Source: Calothrix sp. HK-06 (lineage in GTDB: Bacteria; Cyanobacteriota; Cyanobacteriia; Cyanobacteriales; Nostocaceae). From it: DNA of 64,000 nt. The stretch lies in the NCBI RefSeq assembly GCF_001904745.1, contig NZ_MRCD01000010.1, positions 62,001-126,000 of the forward strand, read 5' to 3'. This document shows positions 37,011-47,500 of this stretch, in pieces; within the stretch, counting starts at the first letter, position 1, and the number at the start of each line of letters is the position of its first letter. Both the position numbers and the translations under genes were made by a program. Under the pieces are notes generated by a model. It was not told the origin of the DNA, did no database searches, and saw only the letters and a program-made list of their open reading frames with translations.

Positions 37011-37658
37011 ATGCCTAAATCAAAATCAAAATCCAATAAAGACTCCTCTCAACCAGAAACTCCTTCCGCACCGGAGCAGCAACTGTTGAGTATTAAACCT
37101 AAACGACCTCAGCAGGATGTCTTGGCTGACGCAGAAAAAACAAGTCCGCCACCAGTTGAGCAAAAATTACTAGGCATCAAACCTAAAAAGACTGAAGAAG
37201 TTGCACCACCATCTGAAACTCAGTCGCAGTCTAGTTCTGCTCCAGAAGTTACACAAACGAACCTAAAGCGCCCTGAGTCGGCTCTAGAAAAAGAGCTTAC
37301 ATCCTTATACCAGGCGCCTTCTGAGTCGGCTTCGGTGCAGAAAGAAGTTACAGAAAATCAAGAAGACAGACCGCAAAAACCAGCATTTCAAAAACCGCAG
37401 CTTAAAAAGCCACAACCACCTCCATACAAAAATTTAGAGGAAGTGACCATAAGCAGTGGAGAAACATTTATTGTTGGAGAGCAAGTAAAAGTTACAACTG
37501 CCAATTATGGCGAATACGTTGTAGCAATTAAGTTTATATATGAAGCTGCCGATGGTAGCGTTTGGGCTAGTTATTCCCATACCAACAAAGAACAAAGACA
37601 CCCTTGGCGATGGGGATGTTGTCGAGCAGATTTACTTAAAAAAGAGTTAAACGAATGA
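37011..37658 (+). CDS. Conserved hypothetical protein with disordered N terminus
   Basis: 215 residues. The first 140 are low-complexity Pro/Lys/Gln/Glu with a twice-used motif, QQLLSIKPKRP and QKLLGIKPKKT. A compact C-terminal domain follows (about 145-213): ISSGETFIVGEQVKVTTANYGEYVVAIKFIYEAADGSVWASYSH, then HPWRWGCCRADLLKKE, an SH3-like beta pattern. Same strand and close to the preceding gene. The repeated IKPK motif could bind a partner. Family not recognised. Confidence 0.6.
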   Translation: MPKSKSKSNKDSSQPETPSAPEQQLLSIKPKRPQQDVLADAEKTSPPPVEQKLLGIKPKKTEEVAPPSETQSQSSSAPEVTQTNLKRPESALEKELTSLYQAPSESASVQKEVTENQEDRPQKPAFQKPQLKKPQPPPYKNLEEVTISSGETFIVGEQVKVTTANYGEYVVAIKFIYEAADGSVWASYSHTNKEQRHPWRWGCCRADLLKKELNE

Positions 37659-37671
37659 TATAAAAAATACT

Positions 37672-40146
37672 TTATCGCTGCTCCACACCACCAACTACTG
37701 GTTTAACCTCAGTCGGATCAGAAAATGGGTCAGTACCACCAGTCCAGTTAAAGTCACTAATGCGGAAACTAATGCCTCCTAATTCTTGAACAGGATTGTA
37801 GCGTAGCGTAATACCGTAAGTACGACGACTGTACTCTAACGAATATTCGGTGCTAAGACTTTGCCCATTATCAAGGTTGATTGAGGTTTGAAGCCCAAGT
37901 CGGAATGGTCCGTAAATTTGTTGAACCACACCTAGATTTAGTACTTTGTTATCAACTGCACGGTCAAATAGAAACGGTGACAAACCGTTATTTAAACCTT
38001 GAGTATAGCTAACATTAAAGGCTGTGTAATCTAAAAAGGGTTTGGAAAAATTGCCAAATTGTCCCTGTATACCAGCGGTAGCAAGTAAAGTGCTTTGATT
38101 ATTACCGCTGGTATAAAAGCTAGTCGTACCATTGAGTTCACCGTAAGCAGTTATGTAAGGTACAAGTGGGTTAGGTGTATAGCGCAAACCTTCAGTTGGT
38201 GTAGGAGGTAATGCTTTTCCTCTCCATAAAGGCAACCCACCAAAGAGTCTAGCATTGGTTTGAAATCTTCCTAAAGAAATGCGGTCATTATCGCGTCTGG
38301 CTGCCAAAAGGTCTAATCTATCTGTATTTGCATCAATTAATTGAGCGCTAGCTTGATAGGTTAAATTAATACCACTTTTGCCTAAAGGTATAACAGGTGA
38401 TAGAAGTACACCTCCTAAACTGCTTTGCACTCGTTGAAAACCAAGCGTTCCGTTGTAGAATCTATCGCGGTAGCTGTATTCTAAGTTAAGAATATGCGGG
38501 TTTTGGGTGCCGAGTGCTTGCTGATATCGCAAATTAGCCCGAAAAGTGTCCTCAATTTTACTGAAGTCTAGAGTCTCAAATCTGGCATTTCCTTCAAAGC
38601 GACTTGTAGGACTCAAAACAGCATTAAGCTCAGATTTTAGACCAAACAGCGAAGCAAAATTATCGCTCCCAGTTATTGCCTTTTGAGCATAAAACTGTGG
38701 TGTAATTGTGAAACTAGCCGTATCAGAACTAAATGGTTCAAAGCTTCGCTCGACAAATATACCACCACGCTGTTCACCGTCATATCCAATTGATGCAATT
38801 AGTGGTGTAACATCGCGTTCTCTACGGTCAATTACCTGCTCATTTCTAGGAATTGATAACGTTGTGCGTTGGTCAAAGACTAACCGTTGTCCTTGTGTTT
38901 TTATTCTGTCTCGCTGTGGCGCCTCTCGCGTTAAAGTCAGTTTATCGGCACGCAGTTCTAGTTCAGGTGGTGAAAACGGGTCATTTGTCAATTTGACATC
39001 ACGTGCTTGCAAACCACGTGGATAAAAACTAATTTGCGCGGCTTCAAAACGTACTCGTCGTACTTGTCCACCTGTACCTGGTGCCTGAATATTAGTCGCA
39101 TTAGCGGAAGTACCAACACCAATATTAATACCCCCAGGACTTCCTACACCTGTTAAGGGTTGATTTTGACGAATGCGGTCACTTAAAGGTCTGCTTTGCA
39201 CTCCTAGTGATGCACTCGTTGCTGTAGCTGGTTGTGCGAATGCAAAGTCAGTTCCAGCAGTTGGAATGAAAATTTCACCACTACCACGTTCTAATTCGCC
39301 ATCATCTTGAACAAAATTATATGTAAATCGCTGTCCTCGCAGTACTTGGTCTCCGCGCGTTAGTGCCACATTACCATCACCAACCGCGATTAAATTATCT
39401 AAATTTACCTGCAAGCGGTCAGCATCAACTACTGCCCCATCAAACCTTACAACTACATTACCCTCTGCCGTTACAACTCGACGTTGTTCGTCGTACTCTT
39501 GACGGTCGGCAACTACTTCTATAACTCTTCGCGTAGTTTGGGGTGTTTGATTTGGTGTTGGAGATGGTTGTGGCGCCTGTGGAGAACCTGTTGGTGTAGA
39601 TTGGTTATTTTGACGGGACTTAAATTCGATTGTTGAAGGCGAATTTTGCTGATTTTGGGCGTAAAATTCAAAGTTTACAGGTGGTTGACTTGATGGAAAT
39701 GTGCTATTTGAAACATTAGTACTTAAAGTACTGTTTGATAGTGAGGGTTTTGTTAATTGTTTTACTAATGTGGATGCTTGAGGCTGTGATAAATTACGAC
39801 TTTTAGCAACAGTTTGATTAACATCTTGATTAATATCTGGCTGCATAGAATACCCAACCGTTAACCCAGACCCCAGCACTTTTGCACCTTGTGATGTAGA
39901 TGGTGGTGTCAGTTCAGGTGGTAATTTTTCTGGTTGAGTTGGTTTAGCAGGGGTTTGGGCAACTAGACTTTTAGAAGCGTTCTCAGAGAGCGGGGATGAG
40001 TTTGCTTGTTTTCTTGTACTATGATTATTATTATCATTAAGGGCAATTTTAATTGGCGCCTTACGAGTACTGATATTTTGAGAATTAGTATTATCTGATA
40101 AATTTTGGATAGCAGGTTGCTCAGGCGGCAGAACAGGATGAAGCAT
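37672..40146 (-). CDS. LptD/OstA-like outer-membrane protein (DUF3769)
   Basis: 824 residues. A Ser/Gln/Pro-rich N-terminal region (1-205) is followed by an OstA/LptA-like beta-jellyroll (VVTAEGNVVVRFDGAVVDADRLQVNLDNLIAVGDGNVALTRGDQ, about 220-270) and a DUF3769 C-terminal barrel with alternating strands up to ISDFNWTGGTDPF. In cyanobacteria this family is the candidate LptD that inserts lipopolysaccharide in the outer membrane. No classical signal peptide is visible at the chosen Met, so the true start may lie further downstream. Convergent with the gene at 37011 with a 13-bp gap. Confidence 0.85.
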   Translation of the reverse strand: MLHPVLPPEQPAIQNLSDNTNSQNISTRKAPIKIALNDNNNHSTRKQANSSPLSENASKSLVAQTPAKPTQPEKLPPELTPPSTSQGAKVLGSGLTVGYSMQPDINQDVNQTVAKSRNLSQPQASTLVKQLTKPSLSNSTLSTNVSNSTFPSSQPPVNFEFYAQNQQNSPSTIEFKSRQNNQSTPTGSPQAPQPSPTPNQTPQTTRRVIEVVADRQEYDEQRRVVTAEGNVVVRFDGAVVDADRLQVNLDNLIAVGDGNVALTRGDQVLRGQRFTYNFVQDDGELERGSGEIFIPTAGTDFAFAQPATATSASLGVQSRPLSDRIRQNQPLTGVGSPGGINIGVGTSANATNIQAPGTGGQVRRVRFEAAQISFYPRGLQARDVKLTNDPFSPPELELRADKLTLTREAPQRDRIKTQGQRLVFDQRTTLSIPRNEQVIDRRERDVTPLIASIGYDGEQRGGIFVERSFEPFSSDTASFTITPQFYAQKAITGSDNFASLFGLKSELNAVLSPTSRFEGNARFETLDFSKIEDTFRANLRYQQALGTQNPHILNLEYSYRDRFYNGTLGFQRVQSSLGGVLLSPVIPLGKSGINLTYQASAQLIDANTDRLDLLAARRDNDRISLGRFQTNARLFGGLPLWRGKALPPTPTEGLRYTPNPLVPYITAYGELNGTTSFYTSGNNQSTLLATAGIQGQFGNFSKPFLDYTAFNVSYTQGLNNGLSPFLFDRAVDNKVLNLGVVQQIYGPFRLGLQTSINLDNGQSLSTEYSLEYSRRTYGITLRYNPVQELGGISFRISDFNWTGGTDPFSDPTEVKPVVGGVEQR

Positions 40147-40450
40147 ATAGCATACGTAAGCTTATAGGGAGTTAACTATAAGCCGGAAGTACGACTCAAA
40201 GTGAGCGCGTAAAATCTTCCGACATCAAAGATTTTTACATTTGCTACCGCTCATTGGCAGGCCACCTAGTTTACAAGAAGGCAGTGCCGTAGGCGGTTTA
40301 CTCAACTTCAAATAACATTCGCGCTACTGGGTGCGTTATTAAGTTGATTAAATTCGTGCCACCTTACGGCAACAATCACTCGCATTTTATGGTTAAACGA
40401 GACATAGCGCGTTCCATAAAATGCGGGTGCTTTGATTAATTATCAAGCCA
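40147..40450. other. Spacer with hairpin downstream of psbI
   Basis: No open frame. The arms CGCATTTTATGG (40381-40392) and CCATAAAATGCG (40413-40424) form a 12-bp perfect stem with a 20-base loop about 27 bp after the psbI stop, a candidate 3' stabiliser or terminator. The rest contains GC-rich short inverted pieces and no recognised gene. Confidence 0.55.
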
Positions 40451-40567
40451 TTAATCGAAATCCCGACGTCCGGGGTTGCGAGAAGGGTCATTCGATAAAA
40501 ATCCAAACACGAAAAGCAGTACAAAGAAAGTAACAACAATATAAACGACGATTTTTAAAGTTACCAT
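40451..40567 (-). CDS. psbI: Photosystem II reaction centre protein I
   Basis: A 38-residue single-helix protein: [16 protein letters not shown], then [20 protein letters not shown]. PsbI is a low-molecular-mass subunit of the D1/CP43 side of photosystem II in the thylakoid membrane, and the LFVFGFLS(N/S)DP(S/T)RNP motif is diagnostic. AAGGAA lies 9 bases before the ATG. It stands alone, flanked by a downstream 12-bp hairpin and an upstream region with the paired palindrome element. Second residue Val and Asp-Phe-Asp end are minor variants. Confidence 0.95.
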   Translation of the reverse strand: MVTLKIVVYIVVTFFVLLFVFGFLSNDPSRNPGRRDFD

Positions 40568-40865
40568 GAGAGATTCCTTGGGATATGCGGCAGTTGCTGG
40601 TTTTACCTGCGATGCAGAAAAATATAGCTTCTTTATCTTACCGAAATCTCAGCTACTTTTGTCGTCTGTTACTCAGAAACCCGGTTTCTCGGTTGATATT
40701 TTGTAATAAAAAGAACATTTTTACTTAGAAACCGGGTTTCTCTGATGCGCTCCCATAGTTAGAGTTTATTTCTTGGTGATACGAAGAAAAGTTTTGCTCT
40801 AACAGGATTGATGATTGATTAAACTCATAACTATATTGACGCTTCAAGATTACAGATGTTTCCGT
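40568..40865. other. psbI upstream region with 67-bp paired palindromes
   Basis: About 300 bp that should contain the psbI promoter (minus strand) and the pyrB terminator. 40675-40689 and 40727-40741 are the palindromes AGAAACCCGGTTTCT and AGAAACCGGGTTTCT around a spacer with TTGTAATAAAAAGAAC. No other feature recognised. Confidence 0.6.
40675..40741. repeat. 67-bp paired-palindrome element, copy upstream of psbI
   Basis: Two 15-bp perfect palindromes 37 bp apart that can each form a hairpin or pair with one another. The internal sequence is shared with the copy at 44282-44349. Confidence 0.8.
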
Positions 40866-41879
40866 TCAAATAGCTTTACCACTACCAATTAAATAAAGTA
40901 GTGCCATGCGAACAGCAACACCGCTAGTTACTTGGGTTTGAATTAAGCTGAATTCTGGGTCGTCCATTAAGTCAGAGCTAATTTCGACACCTCGGTTGAC
41001 TGGACCTGGATGTAATACTTTTACATTTGGCTTACACCACTTGAGTTTTGAGCGTGTGATTCCAAACATTTGGTGATATTCACGCAAACTCGGTAATAAA
41101 TGAGCGGTCATACGTTCTTTTTGTAGACGCAACGTCATTACAAAGTCCGCATCGCGCAGTGCTGGTTCTAGATGCCAATGTATAAATAATTTGCGGCGCC
41201 CATCCAGTCCACTTACTTCACTGTCGTTAATATATTCAGCAAATAACTTCGGTAAAAGTGTTGAGGGTGCTGCAAGATGAACCTCGGCGCCGCTAGCAGT
41301 GAGGCTCCAAATATTCGAGCGTGCAACACGTGAGTGTAAAAGATCACCAACGATGGCAATTTTTTTATCTTTTAAAAGTTCGAGTCGAGGTTGAAGCGGG
41401 TCAATAAGGGTACAAATAGTAAATAAATCGAGTAATCCTTGAGATGGATGTTCGTGTTGACCATCACCAGCATTTAAAACACTGACACGTTCACCAAGAC
41501 GATCCATTTCTAGAGCTACAGCATTTGGGACACCTGCACTAGTATGGCGAATAACCATAATGTCGCATCCCATTGCCAAATAAGTTTTTGCAGTGTCGAG
41601 AATAGTTTCTCCCTTCGTCATCGAAGAAGTAGCACTGGTAAAATTAAGCGTATCAGCAGATAAACGCTTTGCTGCTAACTCAAAACTGCTGCGAGTGCGA
41701 GTTGATGGCTCAAAAAACAAATTTGCCACAACTTGTCCCTGCAATGTTGGTACTTTCTTAGTTCTGCGTGATAAAACTTCTCGAAAGCTGGCGGCAGTTT
41801 GTAAAACTGCATCATATTCTACAGGAGTAAAATCTGCTAAAGAGAGAATGTGATGACGATTCCAGGTGCTAGTAGGCAT
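40866..41879 (-). CDS. pyrB: Aspartate carbamoyltransferase catalytic subunit
   Basis: Condenses carbamoyl phosphate and aspartate in pyrimidine synthesis. 337 residues. The carbamoyl-phosphate site [19 protein letters not shown] (S59-T-R-T-R63), [35 protein letters not shown], and [13 protein letters not shown] with the aspartate loop [10 protein letters not shown]. No pyrI regulatory partner nearby. mgtE lies 77 bp upstream on the same strand, so a joint transcript is possible. Confidence 0.96.
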   Translation of the reverse strand: MPTSTWNRHHILSLADFTPVEYDAVLQTAASFREVLSRRTKKVPTLQGQVVANLFFEPSTRTRSSFELAAKRLSADTLNFTSATSSMTKGETILDTAKTYLAMGCDIMVIRHTSAGVPNAVALEMDRLGERVSVLNAGDGQHEHPSQGLLDLFTICTLIDPLQPRLELLKDKKIAIVGDLLHSRVARSNIWSLTASGAEVHLAAPSTLLPKLFAEYINDSEVSGLDGRRKLFIHWHLEPALRDADFVMTLRLQKERMTAHLLPSLREYHQMFGITRSKLKWCKPNVKVLHPGPVNRGVEISSDLMDDPEFSLIQTQVTSGVAVRMALLYLIGSGKAI

Positions 41880-41956
41880 AAATAGCTTTGAAGCAATATT
41901 TTTAGATTTTAGATTATTGGGTATTTATTCCAAAATCTAAAATCTAGAATCAACAC

Positions 41957-43318
41957 TTAGTGCTGTAAATGAAGAACATTCAAAGCAAACGAAATTAGCG
42001 ACAAGAAAATCATAAATCCAATTGCGTCGAGCATTGTAGTTACGAGAGGTCCACTAATTAATGCTGGGTCAAGTTTTAGTCGCTTTAAACCCATTGGTAA
42101 AAATGTGCCTAATGTTACAGCTACTAAAGTATTAATAGCCATAACCATTCCTGCAACGACTCCAACCCATCTTTCACTAGGAGATGCCCAAATCATTGAT
42201 AGCAATACCATTGTTGTGCCTAATGCGAGTGCGGTTCCTAGACCTGCCGTTAGTTCTTTTTTAAGAATCTTCAGAGTGTCTTTAGGAGTAACTTCTCCAA
42301 TACCGAGTCCTCGAATTGTGACCGTTAACGCTTGAACGCCAACCGTTCCACCTGTATTAGAGAATAAAGGCATAATTACCGCTAACAGAGGTACTGATGC
42401 AATCACTGGTTGAAACGGTGCAATTGCGCTTGAGGCGCCGATATACAAACCCATAATTGCTAAAAGCCAGGGTAAGCGCTTACGAATTGTCATTAAGGGA
42501 GGCGCCAATGCTCCATCATCACCACCACTAACACCCGCTAACTTTTGGATATCCTCAGTTGCTTCTTCTTCCAAAATATCAATCACGTCGTCAATCGTGA
42601 TGATACCGACGAGTCGTTCTTCGCGGTCAACTACTGGTATAGCGATTAAGTCATAGCGCTTCATAATTCGCGCGACTTCTTCTTGAGGAGTTTCGGTTTG
42701 AACTTTAATAACTCTGTCGCTAGCAATTTCTCGAATCAGAACATCGGGAAAAGTGAACAATAATTGCCGCAATGACACAACTCGCACGAGTTTACGGTTG
42801 TCGTCGGTAACGTAAGCATAGTAAATCGTTTCCTTATCTTCGTCTTGGCGCCGAATCTTGCTTAATGCTTCACCAATTGTTAACCCTTCACGCAACCAAA
42901 CATACTCGGTTGTCATCACTCGTCCAGCAGTACCTTCAGCATATCCAAGTAAAGTCGCTGTTGCTTGTCTTTGCTCGGTACTAAGTTGCTGCAATAACCG
43001 CTTTACAACCTTTGCTGGGAGTTCATCAAATAATTCCGCACGGTCGTCCGGACTCATTTCTTCAACAAGTTGTACCACCTGAGCATCATGCAAAGAATCA
43101 ATAAGTTCTTCTTGCACCTCTGGAGGTAAATATTCAAAGACGTCAATTGCTTGACTTTTATTGAGCAAACGGAAAGCTATAGCACGCTGTTTTTCGGGAA
43201 GTTGCGTGATATAGTCACCCACGTCCACAGGTTGTAAACGATTTAATTCATGCTTGAGCTGGTTCAAGTCAGCAACGTCAACTACTGAATTGCGAGCATC
43301 TTCTAAAAGCATATTCAC
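41957..43318 (-). CDS. mgtE: Magnesium transporter MgtE
   Basis: 453 residues with all three parts of the family: an N-terminal acidic helical domain (LEEDARNSV-type start, LNRLQPVDVGDYITQLPEKQRAIAFRLL), a CBS pair (about 135-255, VIDILEEEATEDIQKLAG) and five C-terminal membrane helices (from about 280; NTGGTVGVQALTVTIRGLGIGEV is the pore-lining signature). Mg2+ binding between N and CBS domains gates the channel. The start has AGGAGG immediately upstream. The 5' region is long and partly structured. Confidence 0.94.
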   Translation of the reverse strand: MNMLLEDARNSVVDVADLNQLKHELNRLQPVDVGDYITQLPEKQRAIAFRLLNKSQAIDVFEYLPPEVQEELIDSLHDAQVVQLVEEMSPDDRAELFDELPAKVVKRLLQQLSTEQRQATATLLGYAEGTAGRVMTTEYVWLREGLTIGEALSKIRRQDEDKETIYYAYVTDDNRKLVRVVSLRQLLFTFPDVLIREIASDRVIKVQTETPQEEVARIMKRYDLIAIPVVDREERLVGIITIDDVIDILEEEATEDIQKLAGVSGGDDGALAPPLMTIRKRLPWLLAIMGLYIGASSAIAPFQPVIASVPLLAVIMPLFSNTGGTVGVQALTVTIRGLGIGEVTPKDTLKILKKELTAGLGTALALGTTMVLLSMIWASPSERWVGVVAGMVMAINTLVAVTLGTFLPMGLKRLKLDPALISGPLVTTMLDAIGFMIFLSLISFALNVLHLQH

Positions 43319-44517
43319 CTCCTAATATCTCCCCCGCGCTGGGAGATAGTTCTCGCCAGCTTAGAGGAGGGTTGTACTGCCATCTTGCGGACTTTTGTCC
43401 ATAAATCCTTAAGAAATCAACATCGATATCCAAAATTGGGCATCGCTAAGTCATAATACTAGCCCGGAATACTAAAATCCGGTAGATGCCTTTTTTATGA
43501 AGAGTAACATTCGCGCACAACAGCGTCCTGTGCGAACGATACTACCCTGACATGTATTGGAGTTGAGTAAATTTTACTACTATCATTATCTATGTCAAGC
43601 AAACTGATAAATTGATGTTCAAAATGTGTAAATCAGAAGCTATAAGACTTTAGCAAGTAGTTTCACTACGAAAACCCAAAACGAATGCAAGTGAGAACAC
43701 TGAATTTTATTGAATCCTCAGCACCATCTGACAAATCGGCTTAATTAAGTATGAACTAGTACCAAATCTGAACCAAACTTTTTATTCAGCCCTTAAAATA
43801 ATTTAATCGGGTTGTGGCGCGTTTAGTCTTCTCAAATTCGGTAGATTTACTACTATTCCCTTGAGGTATTGACACCGAAAACTGTAAACTCCTTTATATC
43901 AGCTAATGTATTGTGGCGCCCGAAATTAACGCGATTTTATGCATTGACCTCTTAAATCACACGATAGCAGCTTTAGTCCAGAAGTTAAACTATTTTTACA
44001 AACTCGTCATAAAGTGACATTTTATACAAGGAAACCCACTTATTAAAAAATAAGAGGGCTATTAAATAACCATGCAAACTTGATGATTACCAACGCGCAT
44101 ATTATGTAGCGTATTGGTTGGCAATGACTAAATTAATTAAGATTGGTAGATGTAGAAGCATTGTAAGTTTAGCCTTTGAAATAGTATTAATCTGGCGAAT
44201 GAAAGTTCTAGCTATATTCTGATTAATATCAGATTACACATAAAAATACAGATAAATTTTATACTGAATTGTAAAGATTTCAAGAAACCGGGTTTCTTCA
44301 TTTATATATTGTAATAAAAACAACGATTGTACATAGAAACCCGGTTTCTAAGATATCGACTCAAGAGGTAGTAACATTAGATAATAAATTTAACACTTAA
44401 TTCCTGTAGTACAGACACGGCGCCTTCTTGGTGCGGAACTTGTAACATTTTGTTACATTATAAAGAACGTAATAGCTACAGGATTAAACACCTTTCTGGT
44501 TATCCCGCATTAACTTT
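43319..44517. other. 1.2-kb intergenic region between divergent mgtE and the GH15-like gene
   Basis: No convincing reading frame on either strand. Contents seen: a possible structured mgtE leader (43319-43560) with a hairpin around 43510-43536; two GGCGCC sites (43915, 44419); and the 68-bp paired-palindrome element at 44282-44349. A small hairpin, TTATTAAAAAATAAGAGGGCT, lies near 44040. No tRNA or known small RNA recognised. The size leaves room for an unannotated RNA. Confidence 0.5.
44282..44349. repeat. 68-bp paired-palindrome element
   Basis: AGAAACCGGGTTTCT and AGAAACCCGGTTTCT at the ends, with internal TTGTAATAAAAACAACGATT. Same orientation as 40675, inverted relative to 34252. Confidence 0.8.
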
Positions 44518-47500
44518 ATGAAGACTGCTTCGCAACTGCAAACTCGTCTTGAATATTATTACCAGCAAATAAAGACGATTATTCTCAGTCGTCAAAATCC
44601 AATTACAGGTTTGCTGCCAGCAAGCACGGCAATTACTGCTCATGGCGATTATACTGATGCATGGGTGCGCGATAATGTTTACAGTATTTTAGCGGTTTGG
44701 GGTTTAGGGTTAGCGTATCGCAAACTCGATGACGATAACGGACGCACTTACGAACTCGAATTTAGTACGGTTAAGTTGATGCGTGGCTTGTTGTTTGCAA
44801 TGATGCGACAAGCGAATAAGGTGGAACAGTTTAAACATACGCAGTCTCCATTAGATGCACTGCACGCAAAATACAATACCAGCACTGGAGATGTAGTAGT
44901 TGGTGATGACGAGTGGGGACACCTACAACTCGATGCAACATCAATATTTTTGTTGATGCTAGCGCAAATGACTGCATCGGGGTTACAGATAGTTTATACG
45001 CTTGATGAAGTTAATTTTGTCCAGAATTTGGTTTATTATATCGGACGCGCCTATCGTACACCCGACTATGGAATTTGGGAACGAGGTAATAAAATCAATC
45101 ACGGCAACGCTGAATTGAATGCTAGCTCTGTGGGAATGGCAAAAGCTGCCCTAGAAGCAATAAACGGACTTGATTTATTTGGTGTAAAAGGTTCTCAAGC
45201 ATCGGTAATTCACGCTCTACCTGATGAAATTGCACGTACTCGTATTACGTTAGAATCTTTGTTACCACGCGAGTCAGCTTCTAAAGAAATTGATGCAGCA
45301 TTACTAAGCGTGATTAGTTTTCCGGCTTTTGCAGTAGAAAATTTAGATTTACGCGACCGGACTCGTAACGATATTATCAATAAGCTAGGGGGCAAATATG
45401 GCTGTAAGCGTTTCTTGCGTGATGGACATCAAACGGTTTTAGAAGACACCCACCGTTTACACTACGAACCTTGGGAGTTGAAGCAGTTTGAAAATATTGA
45501 GTGCGAATGGCCTTTATTTTTTACTTATCTTGTATTAGATGGGTTATTTAGAGGTGACAACGAACAAGTTGAATTTTATCTAAATAGTTTGGATACTTTG
45601 CTGGTTGAGCGAGATGATATAAAGTTACTGCCTGAACTTTACTATGTACCCCAAGAACATATTGAAGCTGAAAAAGCGCAACCACAGTCACAGCAACGTT
45701 TACCGAATGAAAATGTGCCCTTGGTTTGGGCGCAAAGTTTGTACTATTTGGGTAAACTTCTTAGCGAAGGGTTTATAGCGGTTGGTGACATTGACCCATT
45801 GGGCAGACACTTAACAATGGGTAAAACTAGGGAAGCGCTTGTGCAAATTGCTTTATTAGCTTCTGATGAAGATTTGCAAGATAAACTCAAAGTTTACGGT
45901 ATCGAGACGCAAACGCCAAAGCAAGTGGCGCCAACACAAGTTCGCGAATCCGAAGATTTGATAGCAATTTATACACAACTAGGGCGTAACGATAAGCTGG
46001 CATTAACTGGGCGCCCACCGCGTCGTCCTCGTAGTTTGACGACTTCACGCTTTTTCCGTTTAAATGGTGAGATGGTAGTATTTTTACCATCTTTCTTAGA
46101 CTCACAGCAATTTTACTTAACTTTGGACTATCATTTTTTGGTAGACCAATTTCGTAGTGAACTAGCTTATATCCAAAAATACTGGAACGATTTAGGGCGC
46201 CCAACTTTAACTTTAATGCTGACACACACAATGTTAGAAGTGGGTAGTGAAGCATTACTTGAATTAATGCAGGAACTTAAAGAAGGTGTTTGTAATGGAG
46301 TCAAAGTCAAGCTAGGAAAACTCAATCAATTGACATTAACAGGCGCCATCGAGCGTATAGATTATTTACAATACTTTGACTTTTTGCATTCCTCTGTCCA
46401 AAATGCTGTACCACGTTGCACTTACCTAACATTTAGTGTTGATAAAAATTGGCAGTTGAGAAACACGCAAGAATTCCAAATGGAGTACGAAGCAAACCTA
46501 GAACAACTGCTGTCGTCTTTACAGTCCTCACAAAATATTTACGAGCAAGTCGAGTTATTACAAACACTTGTCAGTTTAAAAGGACTTGAATTTGATACTG
46601 GCTTTGGAGGTGAAAACACGCGCGTTACGGTTAGCGATTTACTCGACGAAGTTTATACGAAAGCTGCTGAATTGGGATTATGGGCAGTAGTTCGAGGTGC
46701 TGCGGGGTTGCGCCAAATGGCGGATATTAGCTTATCAGATGTGGTAACAAGTCTAATTGTGCGTGGTAAGCAAATAGCAGTAGGAAAAGCATACACCGAA
46801 GACTCACTAATCACAGTTCCTTTATCTCACAGCGAAATTGTAGAAAAAATTAATAACTTCTGTCGTGAGGATATTCGTGATAGAATGCTTACCCAGGAAA
46901 TATTAATTTACCTAAGTAATTTAATTAAATCTGAGCCTGAATTATTCAAAGGTTTGTTAACAGTACGTGTAGGATATTTGATTTTACTACTAACAAGTGA
47001 AATTGCGGGTGAATTAGTAATTACTCAAGACGAAGCATACGAGCAATTAATGCGGTTATCGCCATTTGAAGTTAAAAGTAGACTTAGAAAGGTGATGCTC
47101 GAATATTCAGGCATGAGTAATATTTTGCGTAAGCAAGAATCATTACACCTTAAACAAAAAGCAAGCGAAATTAATTGGTTAGCAGTATCACCAATAACAG
47201 AAGAAATTGAACCTCCTGAAGGTGGTTGGCGCCGTTTTCGTAAAGCAGAAGGTTCAACCGGACGTGTACCTTCATACTTTTATAAACAAGTTTGGTTGTT
47301 AATGCAACACTGTAAAGGCGTAGTAATTGGCGATAAGCTCGAACGTCGTAACCGTTTAGATAGTGAAGTAATGTTAGCAGAAATGACCGCAGGAGAGAAA
47401 AACTTTGCACTACGAGTAGAGCATTTACTTAATAAAATCGAATCTCCTGAATATCGACAGGTGTGTATTGAAGCACTCATTGAATTAGGTGCCATTGCAT

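Noticed and set aside
43319-43600. M-box magnesium riboswitch upstream of mgtE
   Set aside because: The conserved M-box sequence blocks were not found. Only unspecific hairpins are present.
45887-46255. A 122-residue minus-strand frame opposite the GH15-like gene
   Set aside because: Antisense shadow, no start signal.
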